The translations under genes and the position numbers were made by a program. From contig CM048554.1 of the NCBI GenBank assembly GCA_026413225.1, forward strand, positions 44,549,963 through 44,613,962: a stretch of 64,000 nt of DNA, in the 5' to 3' direction. This document shows, piece by piece, positions 1 through 14,010 of the stretch. Source of the stretch: Otis tarda. Lineage: Eukaryota; Chordata; Aves; Otidiformes; Otididae. Within the stretch, counting starts at the first letter, position 1. Every line of letters begins with the position of its first letter. A model generated the notes under the pieces. It was given only the letters and a program-made list of their open reading frames with translations, ran no database searches and was not told the DNA's origin.

Positions 1-2802
1 AAATTCTTTAAGAGTGTGCCTATATACAACATATAGGATAATTTAATTGTTTTGTGCCTTTGTTTCTAAAGATTAATAAGTCCTTTAACTTGACGGCTAT
101 ATGTCAGAGTTTCTTTATAAAAAAACAACATAAACTGTGTTTTGTGAAATCTAAATATAGATCAAGAAAGTCACAAATGTCTTATCAACAAAAAAGAAAT
201 TCAACACAAGCTTCAGCTCGTACCTCAGACCCATGGATTTTCAACCTTTTTCAAAGACTGTTATTAAAATAAAACCAGATGCAACGAAATCAGTCCCTGT
301 TAGTAATCCTCTCCCATCAATTGGAGTTATTTTACATAAAGAATTGATTTTTTGTTTCAACACTTTCTCCCAGATCCATGTTTGAAAGCAATGCCTACTA
401 ATCTCAGCTGGCAAAGAGAGAAACATTACACTTCATAAGTACCAATAGTTCACTGCTGCTTACTAAATAACTGCACTAGTCCAATCAAAATCAACCAAAC
501 CAAACCCATTCACATAAAAATCTATGATTAAAACATCTTCCTCTGTTACTTTAACCTAGGAAATAGCATAGAATTGACTCAGATTCACTTGTCAGTAACT
601 AAGCCTCTCCCACAGGGCGTGGAACACCCCCTCCTCATAGGGAATTTATATTGGTTAGTTTTCAACAGAAAACATAATGCATTATTTTAAAAGCAGACTA
701 TAGTTGTGGACAAAATTATCCAGCTAATTCTTAGTAATAATAAAAGCTCACTGTTTATCTAGCTAAGCCCATTTTTAGTAGAGTCTTTAACCACACAAAC
801 AAAAGTAATATTTTCTACTTTGGGAATGTCCAATTAAATAATAAATAAATCTACAAATTGCCACAATTTCAAAATGAGAACCAATATACAGCAAAGATAA
901 GGACCCTGTACACAAGCTGCTTGGCCATATTATGTTTTATTATGAAGACATTCTAGTAGTTTTAGCCTGACAGAATTTATACTAGGGTGCTGATTCATAA
1001 AACGGCTTAAGAGTGTACAGTGTTTTAGCTGTGTGAAGAGGTAAACTTCAGGGAACTGGGTATGCACTTAAAGTGAGGCATGCCTAAAGCTGCTGTTGTC
1101 ACATTCTAAATTTGTATCTACTGGCAGATTGCAGGTCGCTTTATTTTTTTTCCCTGACATGCTGTCACGAGGGATTACCCGATACATTTAGTAATATTTT
1201 TCCTTGTCTCACTGTCCAAAAGCAGCTCCAGTAAGTGACCACATAAAAGCTCAGAGCGCATTTCCTTTGCTAAGTCAGGTGTGCTGGCCACCCCTCCTTT
1301 CATGAAACCACCCGGTAAGCATTACAACCATTACGCTTGTGTCTGAAATCAAATAAATTCTACATAAAATCTGAAGCTGTGACATGGGAGGTTAGAAGAA
1401 AAAATAAAGTTATTCCTTCCATACTTTTTGATGGACATAGTTGAAGCATCTAAATAAAGCAAAGGATTTAAGACTATCAACGCATCAAGTTATGAACTGA
1501 AAGTCCAAAGTGAGGGAGAGTCACTGACATACAAATCTTGGAGCGCCACCAGTACGTGTGCAGAAATACCTCCTTACCTGAAGGAGGATTAAATTTTATT
1601 GTCATGGCATCTAAAAATCAGTTCAGCGATGCCCAAGTTTCTTTCCTGAAACAGCTCTAAGTCCTTCACTTTCAATAGCCCAAATGGGTGGCATTTAAAA
1701 TGAGCAGGCACTCCTGAAAATGTAGCACAGTTTAACAGAAAGCCTACGATAAAGCTACATGTGGGAGAGGTCACAAGCCAGGTCTGCTAGTGGCCCTCAG
1801 CGTGCCACCACTGTAAGTTGTCTTCATTCTGTCTCCCATTTCTACCCGAGGTACAGCTCTGTAACAAATCTAGAGGCTTATGAGACTTCCTACCTGTAAA
1901 ATGGATCTCGTATTTATTTCACAGATGTGATGTTGTACAGATTAGTTAATACCAAAAAAGTGCTTTGGGGAGTATAGTGCAATACTTAATCTCTTCTGAG
2001 CTGACATAAAACATGCATTTAAACAAGACAACAAAACTCTGCCTTAAAATATTGGAACTGGCCTAAATATAAAGAGAAACCTAAAAATTAAATTGGGGGG
2101 GGGGAATCTAGATACTGAAATGCACATTCAGCCAGCACTAGTGTAGATGGAAAGAAAGTAAAGTTAATTCACAAAGCACAGGTCACAGTTCAACAATAAA
2201 TACCAATAAATAAGGAATTGGTGTTAAAAGGTATAACAGGCTCAAATTATTTTATTTTTAGTCCTGAATATGACCTGCAGAATTCCATTTCTCAGGTGCA
2301 AGAAGCACAAACACATTTGAGTACTCTCAAATTACCAAAAAAGCCCCAAACAAATAAACCCCATCTTGCATTATTTTACTTTCCATCACATTTATGGAAT
2401 GTCAGGTGATGGGAGACACAGGGTATAAGGGGAAAGAGTTATTACAATTCTATTCTATTTTTTACTAGGCTACCAAACATGTCACAAAAACAGCACACAT
2501 CTCAGTGTAGCTGGAGTTCTCCTTCAGGACATCAAAAAACTACAAGACAAAACTGTACTAGAAGCTTAGATAGGATACGTCTGTATCTAAAATTATTAAA
2601 ACAATGGCTTTCAGGAAGTGAATGAAATTATGAGACAGAAAACGATCAGGTGACTTTCAGCGTAGAAGACAACAATGCATTCTATAATTAAGCATAATGT
2701 TTCATTCAATTCATCCTCTCCCTCATCTTCACATAATTAAAAACTCAAAACAGATCCATGTTTTTCATTCTTTTGTTGTATATTCCATTATATAGTATAA
2801 CA

Positions 2803-2831
2803 ACAAAAAAAAAAGAAAGAAAGAAAGAAAG
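2803..2831. repeat. A-rich run grading into (GAAA)n
   Basis: A ten-base A run followed by about five GAAA units, just upstream of the old CR1 copy. Confidence 0.9.
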
Positions 2832-2879
2832 TACAGATTCTAATTAAAAAAAACATTCACCAGAGCAACAAGAGGCTTG

Positions 2880-3760
2880 TATATAGGGCAGAAGCAGTAG
2901 ATGTCTTATATCCAAACTTTAGAAAGTCTTTTGACAATTTCCTGAGAAACATAGTCCAAATAAAATTTGGCTAAGATAGGTGCAGAGCTGATCAAGAAAA
3001 CTGACTCAATAACAACATACTGTAAAAGCAGGTGGTTTTATCAGTTGGAGTTTCCATAAGTACCTACACCAGATCCTTTCTGGTGCTCCTTTCAATGTTT
3101 TCATTGATCATCTAGATGATGGATGGAATATGCTTATTAAATTAGCAATATATCAACCTAGGAAGTTCAGTATGTCGAAAGACAGGCTTCAAAGGACAAA
3201 AGCAATGAATTGGGAGAAGTCTGGAAATAGAGGAGGAAGTTCAACAGGGACAAGTATCAGGTATTGCACTTGGCTAAGAATAATCCGCTGCATAAATACG
3301 CAATAAGGAATAACTGGTCCCTTTTGAAGGGGACCAGAATCTTACAGCAGGTCAAAAGCTCAACATGAGTCAAAGTCATGCTGTTGTACGAAAGAAAAAT
3401 ACAATATTGGGATTACTGGCTGTAAAATACAAAATCACCTGGTTTACTTAGCCTTATGAAGGTCTCCACTGGACTACCGTGCCCAGTTTTGGCAAACACT
3501 CTTCAAGAAAGACACAAATCAAATGTACAGAGTCTAAAGAAAAGTCAGAACCTAGCAAAAAATGTAGCTTAAGAAAAAATGATGGAATTTGGCTTGCTCA
3601 ACATAAGCAAAAGAAGAGATAGGCAAGGCCATGTGATGACTTAAAATACCTAAAAAGCTATTACAAAAGAAAATTTCATTTTTGCCAATGAGCAAAACAA
3701 TAATAAGTTTTAGTAAAAAAGACTACCATTAGATTTTCTACCAGTAAGGAGAGCAGATGT
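2880..3760 (+). mobile_element. Old CR1 LINE fragment, reverse-transcriptase to 3' part
   Basis: Heavily decayed but readable. GCAGTAGATGTC..TATATCCAAACTTTAG recalls the AVDVxYxxFxKAF region of CR1 RT. Further on, FNKDKYQVLHLAKNNPLHKY-like and SHAVVRKKNTILGLL-like segments follow in the CR1 order. It carries many stops and shifts and is clearly older than the other CR1 copies in the window. It sits in CAMKMT intron 3, antisense to the gene. Confidence 0.65.
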
Positions 3761-4544
3761 GAAAACTCCATCACTAGAACCAGTATGTTCTGAATCTTTG
3801 TTTTATAGGCTAGTTACTCAGGTGTTTTGCAGGTGGACTGCAGTTTTAATTAAAAATCACAAGGCGGGGCTCCCAGTAAGTAGTACAAACATGCGGTTGC
3901 ACACATGTTCCTCATACATTTTCCATCTACCGAACTATTCTTATAGGAGGCTCTTTAAATATACCAGGCTTACCAAAAAATAGTTCTTTAGATTTCTGGA
4001 ATAATGCCTTGTCTGTTTCTTTCCACATTATTGAAAATATTCTGAAAAATTATTTTAAAACATAGAATTTTACTCACACTTCATTTTCTCCACAGAAACG
4101 TAACTGAAGTGTTATGCATAATGAAGAACAGGGACTGTCCTTGCTATCTCCACACTACAGCCACTGATGAGACCATACTACAATACAGATCAATGTCCCA
4201 TCTGATGTGCAAATCAGATCCCATCAGCAGCTTTGTGTGATACTGAACAGAAAGTAGCTCCTCAAGGATGTACTCCAAGTATAGCATTTCTTGAGCATGT
4301 TTTGCACCTCATGCCTGTACTTTTGTGACAAGTAGCACTGAAAGCATGGCTAGAACATGGCAAGTAAAAGGAATGGTCAAAACAAAAAGAACTATTACAA
4401 AGAAGCATGCAAGTTCCACCTGCAACAACCTGCTGTGTATCAAGCTAAATGAAACTAAATTGAAACTATTTATTTCAATTATGCTCAAATTTGAAATATT
4501 TTAAGAGAAAACTCTACAATGCATGAAAAGGCAATGGTTTCAAG

Positions 4545-4796
4545 CTGCGCCAGGGGAGATTCAGGCTGGACATTAGGAAATATTACTTCTCGGAAAGGGT
4601 AGTCAGGCACTGGAATGCACTGCCCAGGGAGGTGGTGGAGTCACCGACCATGGGGGTGTTCAAGAAACGTTTGGATGTTGTGTTGAGGGATACGATTTAG
4701 CTGAGAAGTATTGGTGATGGTTGGACTGGATGATCTTTTAGGTCTTTTCCAATCTTGATAATTCTGTGATTCTGTGATTCTGTGATTAATTAATAG
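4545..4796 (+). mobile_element. CR1 LINE 3' end
   Basis: Starts near GCGCCAGGGGAGATTCAGGC, includes GCCCAGGGAGGTGGTGGAGTC and TTGGACTGGATGATCTTTTAGG, and ends in three copies of ATTCTGTG. This is a standard 5'-truncated CR1 insertion of the ATTCTGTG-tailed group. Confidence 0.9.
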
Positions 4797-7542
4797 CATA
4801 GCACATCTTAACGGGATGCTTCTAATTGTTATCTTACCCTATCTCAAAAAGGTGATAAAGATAACTTATCTAATGTAAAAGTAAAACCTATTAAATTAAT
4901 TAAAATAATTAATACTGTTCTCTTTCTACCAATCTAATTAAAGGTGTTGTACCCCACCTTCAAGTTCTTTTAATTAATTTAAATCAAAAGAACCAACTTC
5001 TCATGATAATCAATTTAGAATACATGGAATACTCTCAAAAACGCTTTAGATTACAGGTCAATACCAGTGCATAAAGTCAGACTAGCACAAGTAGCACACT
5101 TAGGAACATACTTATGCCAACAATTTTTATAAAGATTAAGACAACAGATCTGATACAAAAGCCCAGCTAATCAGAGTGCCAAGGCAGAAAACACTGCTCA
5201 GCAATACAGAAAAGTAACTGCAGTTGCTCTAATAGATTAATATATTTTCACCAAAAGGTTCTCGTTGGAATATCCTGAACAGCAGAACCAACTATTACAA
5301 CAACTTCAAACTGACCAAGGAAGAAAGAGGGTGCTCAGAAGAGCTCAGCTGGGCTTCTTCACCTCCCACTTCTCTGAGCTGGTGCCATGTTTGAAAGTAT
5401 AGGCACAGAGTCAGGTTATGTTGGAATACACAGCAGAAAACATACTTTAGAGGAAACAGATCTCTGATCACAGTTATGATTATTCTTTTCACATATAAGC
5501 TCCTGATAAACAGATGATTTTAGTGAGCGGGGAAAAGCCGAAGACTGCAGGACAGTACTTAAAACAGACAAATCACTGATGTTCCATCAGAGAACAGTTT
5601 CATAAAAACAATTCTGGTAGCAAGAGTAATTTAAAAGGTACCTGCTTGTGCCCATATACTTATTTTCTGCTCCATTCCATAAGCTTTATTCCAGTTATGT
5701 CAATTTGACTGCTTGGGATGATGCTGTAAACTGAATCAGTGAAGTGAATTGGATGGGGGAAGGGAGGGAGGAAACAGCTGGTTTTTCTTAACCCTGATCA
5801 TGAAATGTTTTATTTAAAAGGAAGCTGCATAGTGAATAGTAAATTGTAGGTATCATAAATACAATATTTCATTCAAAACAACACGCATCGTTGCTATCCA
5901 AACACTCTTCCAGTCAATTTATTTATTGTTGAAGACTTTTCCAAGAGAGTGTGAGGTTCTGACATGGTAAACAATTTCAAACTACCACACCAGTGGAATG
6001 AGAGAAGGCTCAGAAGCCAACAAGTGGCAGTGTCTTCAGGTGAGAATACCTACTGAGGCACAGAGAGGCAGGAAGCATATTCAAGTTAGTATGCTTTTCA
6101 CCACAGAAAACAAGACATTTCCTCTAAAAACAGCAGCATCTGAAGAATGCTCTCTGCTCCCTTGCTGATTCTAGGTAATGTTACACGAAATACAGAAGCA
6201 CCTCTACTGCCATAAAGTATGCCATCCTATGCTTTTCCCCAGGTGGTTTGATGGCATCCATCCTTCCAGGCATGACAAATCAGTAGCTGCCACGATCTCT
6301 CTCGGCAGAGGAGCTCAGATACCTTAGAGTCACACAGTGAGAGCTCTGAAGAAACATGTAGCTTTCTGAACACATCCTTCATATAACTACTACCAGGAAA
6401 GAAGACACCCCTCTTGTTCTAGTTATTTGAGGGAAGGAAGAAAGAAGGAAACATTTTAAAGTAGATTTTTAAATTTTTACTTTAAGTAAATAAAAAGAAG
6501 TTACACAATTACCAGTTTTAAATAAGCATAATTTAAAAATTAATACAACCTGAAAAAAAAGAAGTGAAAACTAAAAGGAGAAAATAAATTTATCTCTATT
6601 TTTTCCTTCATACCCATTTCCAAAAAAAAAAAACAACAACCCAACAATGTGTACTTGAAATTTAAAAAGAATCATTCTCTCTTCTTATTTTCATGAAAAA
6701 ATATTATAGGGAGGGGCAAAAATATTCTCCAGTTATCTAGTTCATTTATTTGGGAGCAGGGGAACACATTAAAAAAAAAAAAAACCAACAATTTTTTCCA
6801 ATATAAAACTTGTTGCAGGGACTGGAATTTCTAAACATAAGATTAGCACAAACAAAACCAGTTCTAAAGATGGTGAGTAGGTGTATCTGGACAGTAGCTA
6901 TGGACAGTAGCTATATCCAGACACTACATTTTCAGGAAACTATGCAACATTTTCCAATAATAAAACTTTTTTTTTTTTTTAATTCAGGAAAAAAAGTGAG
7001 TATGTAATTCTGCTTTTTCTGGATTTCACACAGATTACCTCTTTTCCCGTATAAACAGAGGCAACAGCATTTAAAGCTATCCTGTTCACATCTACCCCAA
7101 ACTGAAAGCTTAAGACTTTGCAGGACCTACTTGCCCACAGGAGCAACAACTTTGGAGTGTGTGCCTGGGCAGCTCTGTAACTGCAGCACCCTCTGCTGCT
7201 TTTTCAGTTCCAAAACATGTAATTGTACACAACCGAGTAGAAAATAAAATGAAATTGTATTGAACATGTTTCTTGAAAATGGTTACATTATTAAGCTAAG
7301 CCATGTGCAGCTTACAAGAAAATGTTTTGCTATTAACACAGTACATTTGCAATTTTATCATACTCGAACACGCTGGAATATCTTGTTCCTGTGTTAACAT
7401 CACGTGGATACTAGATGAAAATCCCAAAACATGCTGTATTTCACTGCTTAAAATTCTCCGTTAAAGATGCTGTAGATTGCTCAGACTGGTGACAATGAGT
7501 AAAAAGGTTTGTATTTTGGCCCTTGATAATTTCACTTAATTT

Positions 7543-7582
7543 AAAAAAAAAAAAAATATATATATATATACACACACACATA
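7543..7582. repeat. Compound microsatellite A(n)(TA)n(CA)n
   Basis: About 14 A, then about 8 TA, then about 6 CA units in CAMKMT intron 3. Confidence 0.95.
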
Positions 7583-9639
7583 ATTTGAGATTATTACTGC
7601 AGTGATATAATTCTACAAGCATTTCAGTCACAACTGCTTTCTCCCACTAGGAAAGGCAGGAGAAGGTGATACTCTCAAAAGCTCATTCTTGCAGAATTTT
7701 CCTTGCTTTTTGGGCAGTCTGTTGCAGAAAAGATTTTTCTTCTGCAAGGATGAGCATGGCATGTGGCTCCTGAAGCCAGCTGATGCTATCTCACAATGCC
7801 ACTACTGAACCTTCTGCCTGGGATCTAGCCGTTTTTTTAAAGGACTATCTTAGGACTAGAGATGGTCTCAGGATGTACCATCTTTTTAACAGATGGCATA
7901 CTGTTGTCTAAAATGAACAGACTGATCCTTTCCTTCGTTCCAGTCCTCTTTTCCCTGCCTCCTGTTTATGCATAGAATTAAAGCTGAATGAAGTGCATTT
8001 AGCATTGCATCCTGTCTGTGTGGAGAATTCATTTAGAGTTTTCACGTCGAAACTGCTCTCTCACAAAGGATGAGCAGCAGAGAAAAAGATTTTCTCATTT
8101 TTCTAGGAAAGTAAAAACCAATTGTAATTTGTAGTGTGAGTTTTCATTCACATTAGCAATCCTACAACGAAAACGCATCTTCAGAAATCCTTCTGAAGAA
8201 GACAGAATACAAACGTAGGTACCAAGTGCATTGTGCATATTTCTACAGTTAACACTTGGGACCCATTTACAGCTGCTGCAGTTGTCTCCACTTCTGTCCT
8301 GAAGTTTTACTGGTAAAAGGCAGCACTTTTGGAAGTAGTCACAAGTATTCCTCAAAAGCTGCTTACTGATATTTTATATAATGCTGCCAGCTAGTGGCAT
8401 ATCTTGTACTGAGTTGATACCTACTGGGAGTGTAGAGAAAGCGGTGTTAACTAGAGTCTGCTTTACCACCCCTCTTTTCATGGTGTATGGTGATGTGGCT
8501 GTTAAAGACCATAAGCAGAAAGATCAAAAAGTGAAACAAAAAGACCACAGAAATGCTTCCTAAAAGAGCTTGATTTAACACAAGGTACTTAGGAACATTA
8601 CCAGAAGAAACAAAAAGCTCCCATCAAAACCACACAAACCATGTTATTTGAAACAAATGATTATGTTTAAAAATGATGTAATGCAACATGTTTCAGTTTT
8701 TACAACCTAATCTGTGTAACACACAATTATTTCCTAATCTAATATTCTCTAGCAAAACATTAATCTGCCTGATAAATACTCAGTACGGCAGCCAAAATAA
8801 ATGCACAGAGCACTAAAATATTTATCTGTTTTCTGATAACTCAGTCCAAATCATTTCAGTGAAGTTTAGTAGTCAGTAAATAAACTCTGACTACGCAGCA
8901 TGTCCTAAAAGAACATTAAAGTTTATAATTATTCAATGAGTCACCTCACAGAGCATGCTGCTGTAGATGGGACTGATAATATGGCTAGCTCCATTAGTAT
9001 TAGGTATTAGAAGAAATAACCTAATTCTATTAAAGACCATTTTAGAGATGTTTGGGGGGTTTTTTTTAGGGTAGATTATAATTTCATAATATGAAGTTCT
9101 TAAAGAACATCACAGCAATTGTAAAAAATAGTCAATTTTAGAAATACTACAGCTGTAGTTACCTTTGCAGGTAAAACAAGGCAGGATTACTAGTTACCAT
9201 TTCCACTGTGGGTTAACACAAAGACAGCCAAAAAATACACAGAAAAAAAGGTCAAAGAAAGAGCCAATTCAAATCAAGGAATACTGGGAGTGCACATAAA
9301 TTCAGTCAAGGATGATCCAACTAGAGCACTCAGTAAACATATGGTTGGGGGAACTTATTACTATGACACTGTGACAGACACAGTTACCCTGGCTTGGACA
9401 CTGGGAACACTTACTCCACACAGATAGTCACAAAAGAAGTACAATTATTACACTCTAAGACAGTACTGCACACTGCCAGAAGATAACTATTTTACAGTTA
9501 CCCTAACAGAGTGTAAACTAGAGAGTGCTTAGTAAAATGGGCATAAATCAGTAATATGTACATCAATAGAGACAGACATTTACAGATACAGACATTTAAA
9601 AATAGGGAAGCAGTGAATCTGGAAACGATTTAGCGAGCA

Positions 9640-11386
9640 CTGTATATAATAGCACAGCATGAACCCTCAAAGCAATACCGAATCCAAAAGGACAAATACA
9701 AATCTTAGTATGTACAGAAAAATAGTAAGAAGAACAGTGAAAAAAAATGCCAGGAGGCCTACATGGATGAACAGGGAGTTCCTGGACAAACTCAAACACA
9801 AAAAGGAACCCCACAGAGGGTGGAAGCAAGGACAGGTGGCCTGGGAGGAATACAGAGAAATTGTGTGAGTAGCCAGGGATCAGGTTAGGAAAGCTAAAGC
9901 CCTGAGAGAATTAAATCTAGCCAGGGACATCAAGGGCAACAAGAAAAGCTTCTGTAACTATGTTGGTGATAAAAAGATTAGGGAAAACATGGGCCCTATC
10001 CAGAAGGAAACGGGAGACGTGGTTACCTGGGATATGGGGAACCTCTCACCTCTGTGCTTGGCAAGATCATGGAGCAGATCCTCCTGGAAACCATGCTAAG
10101 GCACATGGAAAATGAGGTGACTGGTGACAGCCAACACTAAGAGGAAATCGTGCCTGACCAATTTGATGGCCTTCTACAACAGTGTTACAATGTTGGTGGA
10201 TAAGGAAAGAGCAACTGCTGCCATCTATGTGGATTTGCACAAAGCATTTGACACTGTCCCACATGACATCCTTGTCTAAACTGGAGAGACATGGATTTGA
10301 TGGATGGGCCGCTCAGTGGTTAAGGAATTGGCTGGATGGTTGCACTCAAAGAGCTGGATGTTGAGCCATTGACCACAAGCAGAGACTGGTGACAAGTGGC
10401 GTTCTTCAGGAGTTGGTACTGGGACTGGCACTGTTTAACATCTTTGTCAGTGACATGGACAGTGGGATGGAGTGCACTCACGGTAAGTTTGCCAACAACA
10501 CCAAGCTGTGTGGTGCGGTTGACCGGCTAGAGGTAAGGGATGCCATCCAAGTGGACTTTGATAGGCTGGAGGGTGAGCCCATGCAAACCTCATGAAGTTC
10601 AACAAAGTCAAGTGCAAGGTCCTGCACATGGCTTGAGGCAATCTCCAGTATCAAGAGAGTCTGGGCAATGAAGAGATTGAGAACAGCCCTGCTGAGAAGG
10701 ACTAGGGGGTACTGGTGGACGAAAAGCTGGACACAAGTTGATAATGTGCGCTCGCAGCCCAGAAGGCCAACCGTATCCTCTGCTGCATCAAAAGAAGTGA
10801 GGCCAGCAGGTCGAGGGAGGTCATTCTATGCCATTACTCTGCTCTGGTGAGACCCCACCCGGAGTATTGTGTCCAGCTCTGGAGCCCTCAGTACAGGGAA
10901 GACACGGACTTGTTGTAGTGAGCCCAGAGGAGGGCTACAAAGATGATGAGAGGGCTGGAGCACCTCTCCTATGAGGACAGGCTGAGGGAGTTGGGGTTGT
11001 TCAGCCTGGAGAAGATAAGGCTCCATGGAGACCTTATTGTGACCTTCCAATACTTAAAGGGAGCTTACAAGAAAGATTGTGAGAAACTTTTTGGCAGGGT
11101 CTGTTGCGACAGGACAAGGGGTAAAGGTTTTAAACTAAAAGAGGGTAGATTTAGACTTGATATAAGGAAGAAATTTTTTGCAATGACGGTGGTGAAACAC
11201 TGGAGCAGGTTGCCCAGAGAGGTGCTAGATGCCCCATCCCTGCAGATGTTAAAGGTCAGATTGGATGGGGTTCTGAGCAACCTGATCTAGTTGAAGATGT
11301 CCCTGCTCCTTTCAGGGGGATTGGCCTAGATGACCTTTAAAAGTCCCTTCCAACCCAAACTATTCTATGAATCTATGATTCTAACT
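9640..11386 (+). mobile_element. CR1 LINE, long copy with internal deletion
   Basis: Runs from the linker upstream of RT ([31 protein letters not shown], then [20 protein letters not shown]-like) through RT ([59 protein letters not shown]). It ends in the 3' region (GLEHLSYEDRLRELGLFS) with an ATTCTATGAATCTATGATTC tail. Several frame breaks. RT sequence is missing between roughly 10040 and 10140, where the linker meets later RT text. It lies in CAMKMT intron 3, antisense to the gene. Confidence 0.88.
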
Positions 11387-11833
11387 ACAAATGTCATATT
11401 ACTTCTGTGTTAGCACTGGTGTTGTGCCTATTAGAGTGTAAGTGTTGTTCTGCCATCTGCTATCAATAAGAAAGTAGCTGAAATATCAGAAGAAACTTAA
11501 CAGAACAGCTGACAGCACATCTATCAATAGGAAAGTATATGAGAACTTTAGCAGAGTATATTATTTGTGTTAACAAGGATATTTGTGTTGATGGATCACA
11601 ATCTAAGTACTCACACAAAGAAGAAAGATTAAGAGATCATATTACCATGTTTAACAGAGTAAGGTATACTGTCTTGATCCACTGTGTGAAGCACTTTTAG
11701 ACCAAAAAACCCCAAAACCACATTTTCTCTGCTGTTCAAAATAAATATCTGAGTTTTTATCTAATGAACTAATACAACAGTATTTTCTCTGGGTCCAAAA
11801 CGTCAGTTTGAATTTTCTTCCTATTTTTTCCCC

Positions 11834-12408
11834 GTCATGGTTTAACCCCAGGCAACAACAAAGCACCACACAGCCACTCACTCACTCCCCCCAGTGAGAC
11901 GGGGGAGAGAATTGGAAGAGTAAAGCTGAGAAATCTTGTGGGTTGAAATAAAGACAGTTTAATAGATAAAGAAAAGCTACACAAACAAGAAAAGCAAAAC
12001 AAAGAATTCATTCACCACTTCCCATCTGCAGGCAGGTGTTCAGACATCTCCAGGAAAGCAGGGCTCCATCATGCTTCACAGTTACTTGGGAAGACAAACG
12101 CTATAACTCTGAATGTCCCTCCCTTCCTTCTTCTCCCAGCTTTATATGCTGAGCACAATATCGTATGGTATGGAATATCCCTTTGGTCAGTTGGGGTTAG
12201 CTGTCCTGGCTGGTCCCAGCTTCTTCTGTACCCTCATCCTACTTGCTGGTGGGGTGGTGAGACGCAGAAAAGGCCTTGACTCCGTGTGAGCACTGCTCAG
12301 CAATAATGAAAACATCCCTGTGTTATCAATGCTGTTTCCAGCACAAATCCAAAATATAGCCACATACTGGCTGCTATAAAGAAAATTAAGATTATCCCAG
12401 CCAAAATG
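11834..12408. mobile_element. Solo LTR of an avian endogenous retrovirus
   Basis: About 575 bases beginning GTCATGGTTTAACCCCAG and ending near TATCCCAGCCAAAATG. It contains the internal landmarks AATAAAGACAGTTTAATAGA, CAGCTTTATATGCTGAGCAC, GGTCAGTTGGGGTTAGCTGTC and AAAACATCCCTGTGTTATCAA. This combination recurs as a dispersed LTR in many bird genomes. No internal retroviral genes adjoin it, so it is a solo LTR. I cannot assign it firmly to an ERVL- or ERVK-type family. It is a diverged, non-coding fossil, 450 bases after the CR1 copy. Confidence 0.75.
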
Positions 12409-14010
12409 CTTATTTAGAACAGTTTATAAGAATAAAGTAACTTGTAATAAAAGTCCCTCTGGCTTCCTATTCTGAGAAGCTACAGCATCAAATCCCTCCA
12501 AAAGCCTCCTGTAATTTAAGTAAAGCATTTTCTTCCAGATCTTAAATGTCTTAAATATAAATGTTTTTATCATCCAATTCATGATGCCTACATCTGTAGC
12601 TGATGTCAACCATAATTAGAGATGTGATTTTTCTTTCTCAGACTTAATATTATTTAATTTGGATATTCATATATCCCTTAGATATAATTTTCATTCAGAA
12701 ATCAGAGAATAAACTTGACTTTGGCAACAGTTAAAGAATATATCCTAAAGTATTTTGTGGCAGGATCACACAACTAGCTTAAATGTTCAGAACTGAACGA
12801 AAGCTAGCAAATTTTAAGAAGGAGAGCACGTAGTTTGTTATTACTTTTTCCTTTTGAAGGCAAAAGTTTATTTAATTAATTGACCTTTTTGCTAATGTAA
12901 AGCCAATGTTTATTGAAGCACAGCTTTGGAATACTAAGACTGGACTTCTGAGATTAAATGCTTATATATCAGAACAGTTTCCATATCATTGCTTCAATAA
13001 GGAGAAAGAGATATCTGGACATTTTTTGAATATCTGGCAAACTTACAGAGACCCCTTCCCCACTTTACTCTAGCAGTTTGCTTGTTTGAAAATAAACAAA
13101 CCAACCTGAGAAGTAAGGCAGAATAATCAAACAAGAATTACATGTATATCTGTAAATGTTAATTATATAATAGTAACAACTTATTACATCAAAAATATTT
13201 AAAAATTTTTGCTCAGCTTCTTTCCCACGATCTACCAGAATCTTATAATTCAAGTCCATTAATAACATAGCTAATTCTATTAATATGTATACTGAAGTAG
13301 AGTCATACTGGGTCAAATATTGAAGGTCCGTTTAGGGCTCATCTTTTCTCAGGTTAATGCAGCCAGTAAGTGATGCTTGGACAAAGTGAAAGATCAGGAC
13401 AAACATATCATCCTCCTGCCCTATTAATTCTCCTAACACTCAGCACTTCCTAAGCCGTAAGTAATGTCTTTATACGTAATAGCCACAGTCAATTTTTCCT
13501 GCACAATTGTTCCCCTTTGCTTTTTTAGTTGATGTCATGTTCTAGGATCCAAAACATTATGTGGAGAGGAATTTCACAACTTCATTGTGTGCTTTCTTCT
13601 GTTTTTCTCTGGTTTGAGTTTGCCCTCTCCAAGCTAGAAGTATCCTTGTTTGCTTCCTGTGTTCTTGTACTGTTATTCCTCAGATAGCCACTGCTGGCCA
13701 CTGGCCAACACAAATCAACAGGCAAAATTTTTGTCCAACACAGTTTAGCTGTTCTCATGGTCCTGCCGCAGTCATAGAACCAAAAATAACTGGCACTAGG
13801 ATGACTTAAGGGTGTATCCACACAAACAACTGTGCTACATAAAACAGTGTAACTCACGGAACACTATGGTAGGATCTGCATTTCTGACCACAGTAACGGT
13901 GTTTCTCAGCTAAATAAAACAGTTACAGAGAGCTCACACAGAAATATTTTATATTGATACAATTAGACTTCTATCAATTTAGCACTGTATTTAAATAAAC
14001 AATGACTTAC

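Larger units (their letters stand above)
1..14010 (-). other. CAMKMT: CAMKMT intron 3 (partial)
   Basis: AT-rich intronic DNA. It holds the old CR1 at 2.9-3.7 kb, CR1 ends at 4.5-4.8 and 9.6-11.4 kb, the solo LTR at 11.8-12.4 kb and a compound microsatellite at 7.5 kb. I see no exon of CAMKMT or any other gene. The remaining stretches look like unique sequence. Confidence 0.8.

Noticed and set aside
10943-11290. A 115-codon open frame starting MMRGLEHLSYEDRLRELG
   Set aside because: This is the CR1 3' region, which often stays open in one frame; it is not a host gene.
1-13990. Possible CAMKMT exon 4 (IWPSEEVL-like)
   Set aside because: I found no minus-strand segment matching this part of the protein; the gene is known to have very long introns, so it most likely lies outside.
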